A stretch of DNA of 64,000 nucleotides. It comes from an uncultured Oscillospiraceae bacterium. Lineage in GTDB: Bacteria > Bacillota > Clostridia > Oscillospirales > Oscillospiraceae. Each line of letters opens with the position of its first letter. Position 1 is the stretch's first letter. A model generated the notes under the pieces. It was not told the DNA's origin, made no database searches, and saw nothing but the letters and a program-made list of their open reading frames with translations. The stretch is from assembly GCA_934646005.1 (NCBI GenBank), contig CAKUED010000005.1, positions 62,001 to 126,000 of the forward strand, given 5' to 3'. Below are positions 50,838 through 58,850 of the stretch, piece by piece. A program made the translations under genes and the position numbers.

Positions 50838-51995
50838 TTACCGAACGAGCGTCCGGCGGAAATTTTCATCAAATGCTGCCGCGTCCGTCTGCACGCCGCA
50901 GAGCTCGCAGCAGTGCACGCACGCGCCGTATACCGGCGGCAGCTCCGGGAAGATAAGCTGTGTGCCGCTTCCCAATATCTCATGCAGAAAGCGCTCCAGA
51001 ATGTCGCGGTAGACCGTCAGCTCACCGGACAGGATCACGCTCTCGCCGTAGTCCCCGCTCGCGCGCACATGGCGGATGAGCTTGCTCAGCCGCTCAAAAT
51101 TCTGCCGCAGGATCGCCTCCGCCGCCGCGTCACCCTGCGCATACGCCTCAAACGCGAGCGGCGCGTAGGACGCGATGCACTCCACGCCCCGCGCGTACAG
51201 CCAGTCCAGCCGCGTGCGCACATTGCCGCCGAGCTTCTTTTCCGCGAGCTGCAAAAGCAGCGACGGCTGCAAAATGCCGTCATCCATCATTAAACAAGCA
51301 CGCAGCACGTCGTGCCCGATGTGGTAGCTGCTGCCGCCGTCGTCGAGCAGATGCCCGTAGCCGCCCGCACGGCGGAGCGTTTTGCCGTCCGAGCCGAACA
51401 CGACCACGCCGCTGCCGCAGATGACCGCGACGCAGCGCTCCAGCCCGCGCACGCTGCTCATCACATTCTGAATGTCCGAATCGACAAACGAGCGCACACG
51501 CGGATACTGCCGCCGCAAAAACTGCGACAGCGCGCGGCGGTTATTCTCGCTCTCCACGCCCGCAAAGCCGCCGAACAGCCCCTGCACGCCCGCCTCGATG
51601 CTCATGAGCTGGTCGATGCCGAGCTGCAAAATTTTGCACGCCGTTTCCAGTCCCACGGTGTTCGGGTTCGTGCCGCCGAGCGTCAGATGGTTGAGCACGC
51701 GCCCATCGTCACTGAACAGGCACAGCTCCGTGCGGGTGTTGCCGCCGTCCAGCCCGATCATCACGCGCCGCTCCGCGCCGCCCGTCTCCTCTTCGCCCAG
51801 AAGCTGCCCGACGCTCACGTTCAGGATCTGCGCCAGGTTGCAGAGGTTATAAAGGTCCGGCGCCGCCTCGGCGTTTTCCCACTTGGAGACCGTCTGCGGC
51901 GTGACGAACAGCCGCCTTGCGATCTGCGTCTGCGTCATGCGCTGCCGCAGGCGGAATTTATGGACATTGCCCGCAAAAATTTTCAGGTCAAACAT
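50838..51995 (-). CDS. XRE HTH domain fused to BadF/BcrAD-type N-acetylglucosamine kinase-like domain
   Basis: 385 residues from ATG 51995; the ribosome-binding site is poor (GGGGCGGGCGT) and 18 further codons are open upstream. Residues about 8-65 are an XRE-type HTH (RLRQRMTQTQIARRLFVTPQTVSKWENAEAAPDLYNL). Residues about 78-385 are an ASKHA kinase domain like GlcNAc kinases: GLDGGNTRTELCLF, VAVICGSGVVVFG, GYGHLLDDGGSSYHIG, VILSGELT. The fusion suggests a regulator that senses or phosphorylates an amino sugar, analogous to ROK repressors but with a different DNA-binding domain. nagB follows in the same operon. Confidence 0.8.
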   Translation of the reverse strand: MFDLKIFAGNVHKFRLRQRMTQTQIARRLFVTPQTVSKWENAEAAPDLYNLCNLAQILNVSVGQLLGEEETGGAERRVMIGLDGGNTRTELCLFSDDGRVLNHLTLGGTNPNTVGLETACKILQLGIDQLMSIEAGVQGLFGGFAGVESENNRRALSQFLRRQYPRVRSFVDSDIQNVMSSVRGLERCVAVICGSGVVVFGSDGKTLRRAGGYGHLLDDGGSSYHIGHDVLRACLMMDDGILQPSLLLQLAEKKLGGNVRTRLDWLYARGVECIASYAPLAFEAYAQGDAAAEAILRQNFERLSKLIRHVRASGDYGESVILSGELTVYRDILERFLHEILGSGTQLIFPELPPVYGACVHCCELCGVQTDAAAFDENFRRTLVR

Positions 51996-52028
51996 ACGCC
52001 CGCCCCGTTTCGTCCTGTTTCTGATACC

Positions 52029-52056
52029 ATTATACAATGTATCGTGCAAAGTGCAA
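52029..52056 (-). promoter_or_regulatory. Promoter of the HTH-kinase/nagB operon
   Basis: Minus-strand TTGCAC (52051-52056), 16-base spacer, TATAAT (52029-52034). Confidence 0.7.
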
Positions 52057-52083
52057 GCAACTATCGCGCGAATCGTATTTGAT

Positions 52084-52100
52084 TACAACTATAAGTTGTA
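52084..52100. promoter_or_regulatory. Perfect 17-base palindrome, candidate operator
   Basis: TACAACT-ATA-AGTTGTA lies between the divergent HTH-kinase gene and the 30-codon ORF. Position and symmetry suit a dimeric XRE-type repressor. Confidence 0.65.
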
Positions 52101-52160
52101 GATATTTCCACGCGCCGCCGCATAGAATGGTCTGTACTATGTTTTGAAGGGAGAACCGAT

Positions 52161-52253
52161 ATGCCGAATACCCTCCCCCGCGCGTGCGCGGACTGCGGCG
52201 ACGTGGACGATCTGATCTTCGCGGACTGCGAATACAGCGTCAGCGAGCGCTAA
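52161..52253 (+). CDS. 30-residue cysteine-containing small protein, unknown
   Basis: ATG at 52161 follows GAAGGGAGAACCGAT. The peptide is acidic with three cysteines (RACADCGDVDDLIFADCEYS); C9 and C12 form a CxxC pair. It is followed at once by a stem-loop and is divergent from the HTH-kinase operon with the palindrome between. The start and stop are well placed for a real short gene, but no homologue is known to me; no convincing -10/-35 pair was found. Confidence 0.45.
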   Translation: MPNTLPRACADCGDVDDLIFADCEYSVSER

Positions 52254-52282
52254 CGCGCGGGGCATACTGCCCCGCCGCGTTA
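52252..52282 (+). terminator. Stem-loop after the 30-codon ORF
   Basis: AACGCGCGGGGCA and TGCCCCGCCGCGTT pair around TAC; the following AAACTTTCTCTTT is only moderately T-rich. Confidence 0.55.
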
Positions 52283-52291
52283 AACTTTCTC

Positions 52292-52320
52292 TTTACATTC
52301 TCTCGATTTTTCGGTATACT
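52292..52320 (+). promoter_or_regulatory. Promoter of prfB
   Basis: TTTACA (52292-52297), 17-base spacer, TATACT (52315-52320). Confidence 0.75.
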
Positions 52321-52352
52321 ATTTCAGATAAAATTGGAAGTGTGGGTTTGTT

Positions 52353-53480
52353 ATGATCGAATTTGATGAATATAAGGTCCGGCTCAATGCGCTGCGTCCG
52401 AGGCTGGACGAGCTGAAGCAGTCGCTGAACATCGACGCCTGCAATGAGGAGCTTGAGCGTCTGCATATGCAGAGCGAGTCCCCCGGCTTCTGGGACGATC
52501 AGGAGCGCTCGCAGCAGGTGATGAAAAAAACGCGCAGTCTGGAGTCAAAAGTCGAGCGTTACGAAAAAATGTGCTCGCAGTGGGACGACCTCATGACCAT
52601 CTGCGAGATGGCGCTGGAGGAAAATGACGACTCCATGCTGGATGAGCTGAAGGACGGCTACCACACGCTTGAAGAGCAGATGGAAAACGCGCGGCTGGAA
52701 ACGCTGCTGACCGGCGAATATGACTCGCTCAACGCCATCGTCTCCTTCCAGGCGGGCGCGGGCGGCACGGAGGCGCAGGACTGGACGCAGATGCTCTATC
52801 GGATGTACACCCACTGGGCGGAGGCGCACGGCTTTACCTACAAAATTCTCGACTATCTCGACGGCGACGAGGCGGGTATCAAATCCGCCAGCATTCTCGT
52901 CGAGGGCGCGAACGCCTACGGCTTTTTGAAGAGCGAAAACGGCGTGCACCGGCTCGTGCGTGTCTCGCCATTTGACGCCAATGCCCGGCGGCAGACGTCG
53001 TTTGCCGCGGTCGAGGTCGTGCCCGAGATCACCGACGATTCCAAGGACGTGGAAATTCGCCCCGAGGATATTGAAATGCAGGTCTACCGCTCCTCCGGCG
53101 CGGGTGGTCAGCACATCAACAAAACGTCGTCCGCCGTGCGCCTGATCCACAAGCCGACCGGCATCGTCGTCTCCTGCCAGACACAGCGCGACCAGTTCCA
53201 GAACCGCGAAACGTGTATGCGGATGCTGCGCTCCAAGCTCATTGAGATCAAAGAGCGCGAACATCTGGACAAAATTTCCGACATCAAGGGCACGCAGCTC
53301 AAGATCGAATGGGGCAGCCAGATCCGCAACTACGTCTTTATGCCCTACACGCTCGCCAAGGATACGCGCACGGGCTACGAGATGACGAACATCAATGCGG
53401 TGATGGACGGCGACCTCGACGGCTTCATCAACGCCTACCTCACCTGCGCCGCCACGGGCAACTGGGTGACGAAATCCTGA
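52353..53480 (+). CDS. prfB: Peptide chain release factor 2
   Basis: 375 residues in one continuous frame. Recognises UGA and UAA. Seen: IVSFQAGAGGTEAQDWTQML, VHRLVRVSPFDANARRQTSFA with the stop-codon-reading SPF tripeptide, and SSGAGGQHINKTSSAVRL with the catalytic GGQ. The N-terminal helical domain is complete. The programmed frameshift (CTTTGA) used by most bacteria to autoregulate RF2 is absent; codon 26 region reads straight through. ATG at 52353 follows GGAAGTGTGGGTTTGTT, a weak-to-moderate site. Confidence 0.94.
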   Translation: MIEFDEYKVRLNALRPRLDELKQSLNIDACNEELERLHMQSESPGFWDDQERSQQVMKKTRSLESKVERYEKMCSQWDDLMTICEMALEENDDSMLDELKDGYHTLEEQMENARLETLLTGEYDSLNAIVSFQAGAGGTEAQDWTQMLYRMYTHWAEAHGFTYKILDYLDGDEAGIKSASILVEGANAYGFLKSENGVHRLVRVSPFDANARRQTSFAAVEVVPEITDDSKDVEIRPEDIEMQVYRSSGAGGQHINKTSSAVRLIHKPTGIVVSCQTQRDQFQNRETCMRMLRSKLIEIKEREHLDKISDIKGTQLKIEWGSQIRNYVFMPYTLAKDTRTGYEMTNINAVMDGDLDGFINAYLTCAATGNWVTKS

Positions 53481-53508
53481 TTTTTCACGCAAAAAAGAGA
53501 TTTTCCCC

Positions 53509-53537
53509 TTGCATCATGGGAATATCTGTGCTATCAT
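53509..53537 (+). promoter_or_regulatory. Promoter of secG
   Basis: TTGCAT (53509-53514), 17-base spacer with TGTGC extension, TATCAT (53532-53537). Confidence 0.65.
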
Positions 53538-53620
53538 AGTCCGTGCTGTTTCAGAACAAATGACATTAACCCGGCGCGCCGTCTGCCGATGAAGAACGGC
53601 ATTATGGAATTGGAGGAAAA

Positions 53621-53860
53621 ATGGAAACTCTGCATCTTATCTGTACGATCATTCAGGTCATTCTCGCTGTCGCGCTGGTCGTGATCGTGACCATGCAGTC
53701 CGGCAAGAATTCTGGTCTGTCCTCCGCCATCACCGGCGGCGGCAGCGACAGCTTCATGTCCAAGAATAAGGGCAAGTCGCTCGATGCAAAGCTCGCCCGC
53801 GCCACCAAATGGCTCGGCGGCGTGTTTGTCCTGCTCACCCTGGCGCTGAACCTGTTCTAA
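53621..53860 (+). CDS. secG: Preprotein translocase subunit SecG
   Basis: 79 residues: two membrane spans (LICTIIQVILAVALVVIVTM and ATKWLGGVFVLLTLALNLF) separated by a Gly/Ser/Lys loop with the family pattern SGKNSGLSSAITGGGSDSF. Accessory subunit of the SecYEG channel. ATG at 53621 is preceded by TTGGAGGAAAA. Confidence 0.93.
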   Translation: METLHLICTIIQVILAVALVVIVTMQSGKNSGLSSAITGGGSDSFMSKNKGKSLDAKLARATKWLGGVFVLLTLALNLF

Positions 53861-53867
53861 TTTTAAT

Positions 53868-53911
53868 AAAAAATGCTGTCCCGGCGTTAGCCGGGGCAGC
53901 ATTTTTTTGCT
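53868..53911. terminator. Bidirectional terminator between secG and the lgt-like gene
   Basis: AAAATGCTGTCCCGGC and GCCGGGGCAGCATTTT pair tightly, with T runs on both strands. The lgt-like stop codon lies inside the stem. Confidence 0.87.
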
Positions 53912-54663
53912 TTATTCAAAAGATACGCCGCAAACACCAGCGTTGCGATGGAAATGACCTGTGAGAGGGACAGCGCGCCGAGGAAGCCGCGGTAATCGTC
54001 GCCGCGGAAAAATTCCAGAAGGAAGCGCAGCGCGCCATATGACGCAAGATATACGCCCAGCATCCACTGTCCGCCGCGCCTTTGCGCGCCGGGGCGCGTG
54101 AGCGCGAAAAACAGTGCGCCCTCCCCCGCCGCCTCGATAAGCTGCACGGGCAGCAGCCGCACGCCGTTCGGCGCGATGGGCGAGCATACAAACGCGATGC
54201 CGAAGCGCGACGGCACGCCGTAGCAGCAGCCCATCAAAAAGCAGCCGGCGCGCCCAAAGCCGTGCACCAGCGGCACGAGCGGCAGCAGCACGCGCAACGC
54301 GTCCGGGATGCTCCGCCGCACGACCTTCAGATAAATAAGTGCACCCAGCAGCGCGCCGTACAGCCCGCCGTAGAACACGAACCCGCCGGACAGATACTTT
54401 TCGATCAGCATTGACGCTGTGAACGCCGGCGCGCGCAGGTCCTGCAAAAGCTGCGGCAATTGCGTCAGCAGCGACAGCAGCTTCGCGCCCACGAACGTGC
54501 CGACCATGCCGAATAAGTAAGCCAGCTCCAGCTCCGCCTGATCGCGCAGCGGCAGCGCGCGTGTGCGGCGGCGCAGATACCAGTAGCCCAGCAAAATGCC
54601 GACTGCGGCGGCAATGCCGTAGGTCGGGATACGCCGGGAAAAAATGTTGAGATAAGGCAGCAT
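53887..54663 (-). CDS. lgt: Prolipoprotein diacylglyceryl transferase-like protein
   Basis: 258 residues with about seven membrane spans. Lgt transfers diacylglycerol from phosphatidylglycerol to the lipobox cysteine of prolipoproteins. The signature region reads HGFGRAGCFLMGCCYGVPS: the His and Arg are kept, but the GNFxNxE of standard Lgt is replaced by GCFLMGCCYG, a variant I associate with clostridial homologues. Start uncertain: ATG at 54663 or 54669; neither has a good ribosome-binding site, and a stem-loop (ACACGCTGTG/CACAGCGTGT, 54676-54705) lies just upstream. The window encodes several lipoproteins that need such an enzyme, though a second Lgt elsewhere is possible. Confidence 0.75.
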   Translation of the reverse strand: MLPYLNIFSRRIPTYGIAAAVGILLGYWYLRRRTRALPLRDQAELELAYLFGMVGTFVGAKLLSLLTQLPQLLQDLRAPAFTASMLIEKYLSGGFVFYGGLYGALLGALIYLKVVRRSIPDALRVLLPLVPLVHGFGRAGCFLMGCCYGVPSRFGIAFVCSPIAPNGVRLLPVQLIEAAGEGALFFALTRPGAQRRGGQWMLGVYLASYGALRFLLEFFRGDDYRGFLGALSLSQVISIATLVFAAYLLNKAKKCCPG

Positions 54664-54730
54664 ACACATAAGGCAACACGCTGTGCCGGGTATGACACAG
54701 CGTGTTTTTGTCCGATTTTTGGTTTGTTTC

Positions 54731-55096
54731 TTAGTACGCGGAGCTGATCGCGTCAAAAACGCCCGCCGTACCAAGCGCGCCCACGCACGCCACGCACGCG
54801 ACAAATGCGATCGCGCCGCCGATCAGACCGACCAGCGACAGCACGAAGCCCGCCGTGCGCAGACCGCCGGTGAAGCCTGCCTTTTTGGCATTGCCCGCGC
54901 AGACCAGACCAATGATGCCCAGAATGACCGACACGATCGCGGAGTAGCCAAAGAACCACAGCGCCACGGCAATAATGCCGAGCACGAGGCTGGCGACCGC
55001 TGCGCCGTGACCGGGCTGCTGATCACCGCTGCCCTGCGGCTGAAGCGGCTCCTGATAGCTCTGTTCGGGTGTGTTCTGCGGATTGTACTCATCCAT
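54731..55096 (-). CDS. DUF4190-type small membrane protein
   Basis: 121 residues from ATG 55096. A Pro/Gln-rich hydrophilic N-terminus (NPQNTPEQSYQEPLQPQGSG) is followed by membrane segments VASLVLGIIAVALWFFG, IVSVILGIIGLVCAG and, after NAKKAGF, FVLSLVGLIGGAIAFVACVACVG. The repeated VxxLVLGIIxV and ILGxxGLxxxxxAxKxG pattern is DUF4190. Function unknown. Monocistronic as far as seen. Confidence 0.75.
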   Translation of the reverse strand: MDEYNPQNTPEQSYQEPLQPQGSGDQQPGHGAAVASLVLGIIAVALWFFGYSAIVSVILGIIGLVCAGNAKKAGFTGGLRTAGFVLSLVGLIGGAIAFVACVACVGALGTAGVFDAISSAY

Positions 55097-55172
55097 AATT
55101 TGAACGCTCCTCTCTATAAATTCTCTATGGGGTCTACCCCTGCTTGTATCATACCGAACATTTCCTGATAAG

Positions 55173-56171
55173 TCAATCCCCAAGCGTTGTGATCTGCGCG
55201 CCGCGGTAATAATACGGCAGGATAACGCGATACGAATAGCCCTGCTGCGCCATGTAGTTTGCACCGTACTGGCTCATGCCCACGCGATGCCCATAGCCGA
55301 GGACGGAAAAGTGAAATGTCCCATCCGTAAATTTCAGCGTGAACTGTGTGGAATTGAGGTGGAACGCGCTGCGCATCTGCACGCCCGTGAGCGCCGCGCC
55401 GCCGATGGCGATCTCGTCCACCCCGCCGCCGTCCGTGTAGCTGACCGTGCCGAGCCAACTCCCAGGGTCGCCCGTCAGATCCGCGTCCGGCTCGATGTCC
55501 AGAATCTTTTCCCGAAATTCCTCCGCCGTGAACGCCGCTTCCGACGCGTAGCGCAGCGCCGCCTGCTCGCCATAGCTCTCCACCGACTGCAAATACGGCA
55601 CGTCGCTGCCCCACACCGCGACCGCCGCCTCCGTCCTGCCGCCGGAGCAGGAGAAAAACGTCGCGTCGATGAGCGCGCCATCGTAGGTCAGCACCTCGTC
55701 GTGCGTCGCTGTCACCGCGTCCGCCGCTTTTTCCCAGTCGGCGTCAAATTCTGTGCCGAGCCGCTCGCGCAGCTCTTCCTCGCTGCGCCACGCCTGACAG
55801 CACGCACTGTCTGCGCACACCGCGCCGCCCTCATGCTTGCCGCCGCGCATCTGACGGCAGGCAAACGTCCGCGCCGCCACTGCCTGCGCGCGCAGCGCCT
55901 CCGGCTCAAAATCCGGCGGCATCTCGCACAGTACCACCGCCGTCAGATACTCGTCCAATTCCAGCTCGCGCGTGCCGTCCGATGTCAGCAGCGTCACGGT
56001 GCGCTCGTCCGACGGCTCGTTCGCTTTTTGCGGAGCTGCCGCCGGGATGGTCTCCTCGATCACCAGTACGCGCGGCGTTTCTTCGCGCGCCGCCTCCTGC
56101 CGCGCCATCGCGGGCGGAAACAGCGCCAGCGCGATGGCGCCGAGCGCCACGCAGATCACAACGGTTTTCAA
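55173..56171 (-). CDS. spoIID: Stage II sporulation protein D
   Basis: 332 residues. Membrane-anchored lytic transglycosylase that thins septal peptidoglycan during engulfment. N-terminal signal anchor, then LELDEYLTAVVLCEMPPDFE, PEALRAQAVAARTFACRQ with the catalytic glutamate in CEMP, the cysteine and histidine segment GGKHEGGAVCADSACCQAW, FFSCSGGRTE and C-terminal VLGYGHRVGMSQYGANYMA. The start is a TTG at 56171, preceded by AAGGAGGGACGAGC. SpoIIP and SpoIIM partners are not in the window. Confidence 0.93.
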   Translation of the reverse strand: MKTVVICVALGAIALALFPPAMARQEAAREETPRVLVIEETIPAAAPQKANEPSDERTVTLLTSDGTRELELDEYLTAVVLCEMPPDFEPEALRAQAVAARTFACRQMRGGKHEGGAVCADSACCQAWRSEEELRERLGTEFDADWEKAADAVTATHDEVLTYDGALIDATFFSCSGGRTEAAVAVWGSDVPYLQSVESYGEQAALRYASEAAFTAEEFREKILDIEPDADLTGDPGSWLGTVSYTDGGGVDEIAIGGAALTGVQMRSAFHLNSTQFTLKFTDGTFHFSVLGYGHRVGMSQYGANYMAQQGYSYRVILPYYYRGAQITTLGD

Positions 56172-56253
56172 AGCTCGTCCCTCCTTCGTGCTTTTGATAT
56201 GGCAAGCCTATGCCCCGCCGCGCGTGATTATGCCGCGCGGGGGTATACATAAC

Positions 56254-56282
56254 TTGACACATTTTTCACCGCGTCGTATAAT
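56254..56282 (+). promoter_or_regulatory. Consensus promoter of the TPR/LRR protein gene
   Basis: TTGACA (56254-56259), 17-base spacer, TATAAT (56277-56282). A GC-rich inverted repeat (CCCCGCCGCGCG/CCGCGCGGGGG, about 56214-56244) lies just upstream. Confidence 0.88.
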
Positions 56283-56315
56283 AGCAGTGTATTTCACTTG
56301 GAACGGAGCTTCTGC

Positions 56316-57992
56316 ATGAAACGTACTGTCAAGATCGTTCTTCCGCTGGTGCTGATCGCGGTGCTGCTGATCGGCGCGGGCTGGTTCTTTTTGTCCTTCC
56401 GGCGGGATGTGACCGCCACCGTCTTTGGCTACTGGGGCGACCGCTTCGCCGCCGCCGGGCGCTATGAGCGTGCCGTCACCTGCTACAAAACGGCGCAGAA
56501 ATTTGCGCCGGATAACGAGCGCATCCCCATTCTCCTTGCCGATACCTATGTAAACGCTGGGAACTACACCAAGGCGGAGTATACGCTCGTGAGCGCCATC
56601 ACCGAAAGCCCGGATTCCTCGGCGCTGTACATCGCGCTCTCGCGCGCCTATGTTGCGCAGGATAAGCTGCTCGATGCCGAGCAGATGCTTGACCGCATCA
56701 CCAGCGAGACCGTCCGCGAAACGATCGACTACCTGCGCCCGTCCGCGCCGGTCATCTCGCCCGAGAGCGGCTACTACAGCGAGTACATTGACGTCACGGC
56801 GGCGTCCGCCGGCAGCAGCATCTACCTCACCACCGACGGCACGTTCCCGTCGCTGGAAAAGGATCTTTACACGCAGCCCGTCGCCATCTCCGGCGGCGAG
56901 ACCACCGTCACCGCGCTGTGCGTGGGCGATAATGGGCTGGTCAGCCCCGTCGTTTACGCGGGCTACACCATCGGCAACGTCGTCGAGCCCGTCAAGCTGG
57001 CAGACTCTGTGCTGGACGCGTATGTGCGCGAGCAGCTCGGCAAGCTCTCCGGCGAGCAGCTCATGACCGACGAGCTGTGGACGATCGAATCGCTGGAGCT
57101 GCCCGAGGGCATCACCACATTGGAAGACCTGCCGCGCTTCGCGGGTCTCAAATCGCTCACGATGCACGACCTGAACGGTCTGGATCTGAGCGTCATCGGT
57201 CAGCTTACGACGCTCAATGCCCTCGATGTCGCGGGCTGCACGCTGCCGAGCGATACGCTGGAGCTGATCGGCTCGCTGCCCGATCTCACGTCCCTCAACA
57301 TCTCCGGCTGCGCCGTGCAGAGCATCAACGCCCTCGTGGGGCTGACAAAGCTGGAATATCTCAACATCAGCAACAACACCGTCTCCGACATCACGGCGCT
57401 TTCCAGCATGGAAAATCTGCGCGAGCTGCACCTGACGAACAACCCCGTGCGCACCATCACCTATCTCAACAACTGCCTGAAGCTCGAGGTGCTGTACGCC
57501 GAAAACTGCGGCATTTCCAAACTCACCAGCCTTGCCGGGAATACGAGCCTTCAGGAGCTGTACGCGTCGGATAACGAGATTGACGACCTCTCCGCGCTGG
57601 AGGCGTGCGCGGCGCTGCGCGTCATTGACGTCAGCAGCAACGAGATCGCCGACATTTCCGTCCTCCCCTCGCTGCCGGAGCTGACGACGTTCAAGGCGGA
57701 CCACAACAAGATCACCGCCGTGCCGACGTTTGACGCTGAAGTTTCCAAGCTCGTGCAGTTCAATGTGAACTACAACGAGATCGAAAACGTGCAGGGGCTT
57801 GCGGGGCTGATGTACCTCAACTATGTCCGCGCCGACTACAACAAGATCACCAGCATCGCCTGCCTGAAGGACTGCTACACGCTGATCGAGATCGACGTGT
57901 TCGACAACCCCGTCAATGCCGATGAGGTCGCGCCGCTGCAGGAGATCGGCATCATTGTCAACTATAACCCCAAATACGAACCCGAAGCCTGA
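56316..57992 (+). CDS. Membrane-anchored TPR + chitobiase-type + leucine-rich-repeat protein
   Basis: 558 residues. N-terminal signal anchor (IVLPLVLIAVLLIGAGWFFL), TPR-like helices (about 38-150: AAAGRYERAVTCYKTAQKFAP, DTYVNAGNYTKAEYTLVSAI), a beta-sandwich resembling the chitobiase C-terminal domain (about 155-235: PESGYYSEYIDVTAAS, IYLTTDGTFPS), then about ten internalin-like LRRs of 21-23 residues (about 262-540: LTSLNISGCAVQSINALVGL, LEYLNISNNTVSDITAL). Extracellular, probably a binding or scaffolding protein. ATG at 56316 follows GGAACGGAGC. The domain combination is not one I can tie to a known function. Confidence 0.82.
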   Translation: MKRTVKIVLPLVLIAVLLIGAGWFFLSFRRDVTATVFGYWGDRFAAAGRYERAVTCYKTAQKFAPDNERIPILLADTYVNAGNYTKAEYTLVSAITESPDSSALYIALSRAYVAQDKLLDAEQMLDRITSETVRETIDYLRPSAPVISPESGYYSEYIDVTAASAGSSIYLTTDGTFPSLEKDLYTQPVAISGGETTVTALCVGDNGLVSPVVYAGYTIGNVVEPVKLADSVLDAYVREQLGKLSGEQLMTDELWTIESLELPEGITTLEDLPRFAGLKSLTMHDLNGLDLSVIGQLTTLNALDVAGCTLPSDTLELIGSLPDLTSLNISGCAVQSINALVGLTKLEYLNISNNTVSDITALSSMENLRELHLTNNPVRTITYLNNCLKLEVLYAENCGISKLTSLAGNTSLQELYASDNEIDDLSALEACAALRVIDVSSNEIADISVLPSLPELTTFKADHNKITAVPTFDAEVSKLVQFNVNYNEIENVQGLAGLMYLNYVRADYNKITSIACLKDCYTLIEIDVFDNPVNADEVAPLQEIGIIVNYNPKYEPEA

Positions 57993-57995
57993 TTA

Positions 57996-58031
57996 AAAAC
58001 GGCGCGTCCGGGAGGACGTGCCGTTTTTTCA
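57996..58031 (+). terminator. Terminator after the TPR/LRR gene
   Basis: AAAACGGCGCGTCC and GGACGTGCCGTTTT form a stem followed by TT; TraX starts 29 bases later with its own ribosome-binding site. Confidence 0.75.
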
Positions 58032-58059
58032 TAAATGCTCCGTATCAGGAGGACTGCCT

Positions 58060-58812
58060 ATGCAGCGTATTCAAAAACCCTGTCTCACCTCCAACGCCAT
58101 CAAGCTCATCGCCATCTTCGCCATGACGCTCGACCACATCGCATGGGCGGTCTTTCCGGGCTACCCGCGGGAATTTCTTCCGCTGCTGATGCACCTGATC
58201 GGGCGCATCACCTGCCCCATCATGTGCTATTTTGTTGCCGAAGGTTTCCACTATACGCGCAATATCCGCAAATATACCGCGCGGATGTTCCTGTTTGCCA
58301 TTATTTCGCATTTCTGCTATCTCTACTCGTCTGCGGATTTTGCAGGCTGGCGCTCGTTTGTCCCGTTTTTGACCGGGAACGTGCTCAACCAGACGAGCGT
58401 GATGTGGTCGCTGGCGTGGGGGCTGGTCATGCTGCGCGTGGCGCACTCTGAGCGCGTAACGGGGCTCTGGAAACCCGTGCTCATTCTGCTCATCTGCCTC
58501 GTCAGCTTCCCCAGCGATTGGAGCTGCATCGCCGCGCTGTGCGTGCTGGCATTCGGCACGAATCGCGGCGACCTCAAAAAGCAGGCGCTCTGGCTCGTGT
58601 TTTACGTCGCGCTCTACTCCGCCGTGTACCTCTTCGCCATGGACTGGCTCTACGGCGTGATCCAGCTCGGCGTGGTGCTTGCCATCCCCATCCTGCGGCT
58701 GTATAACGGACAGCGCGGCAAAAATCCGACGGTCAATCGCGTGATGAAGTGGCTGTTTTACATCTACTATCCCGCGCACCTGCTCCTCATCGGGCTGTTG
58801 CTCCACGCATAA
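58060..58812 (+). CDS. TraX-family membrane protein
   Basis: 250 residues, about seven membrane spans. N-terminal SNAIKLIAIFAMTLDHIAW and GRITCPIMCYFVAEGFHYTRN are typical of TraX-like proteins, related to the F-plasmid pilin acetylase; chromosomal clostridial members are of unknown function, perhaps acyl transfer to surface polymers. ATG at 58060 follows CAGGAGGACTGCCT. No conjugation genes are nearby. Confidence 0.85.
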   Translation: MQRIQKPCLTSNAIKLIAIFAMTLDHIAWAVFPGYPREFLPLLMHLIGRITCPIMCYFVAEGFHYTRNIRKYTARMFLFAIISHFCYLYSSADFAGWRSFVPFLTGNVLNQTSVMWSLAWGLVMLRVAHSERVTGLWKPVLILLICLVSFPSDWSCIAALCVLAFGTNRGDLKKQALWLVFYVALYSAVYLFAMDWLYGVIQLGVVLAIPILRLYNGQRGKNPTVNRVMKWLFYIYYPAHLLLIGLLLHA

Positions 58813-58848
58813 AAACCGGGCGTCCCACGCCTTGTGGGACGCCCGGTT
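58813..58848. terminator. Bidirectional terminator between TraX and the 51-residue gene
   Basis: ACCGGGCGTCCCAC and GTGGGACGCCCGGT form a perfect 14-base stem with A- and T-rich flanks. Confidence 0.85.
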
Positions 58849-58850
58849 GC

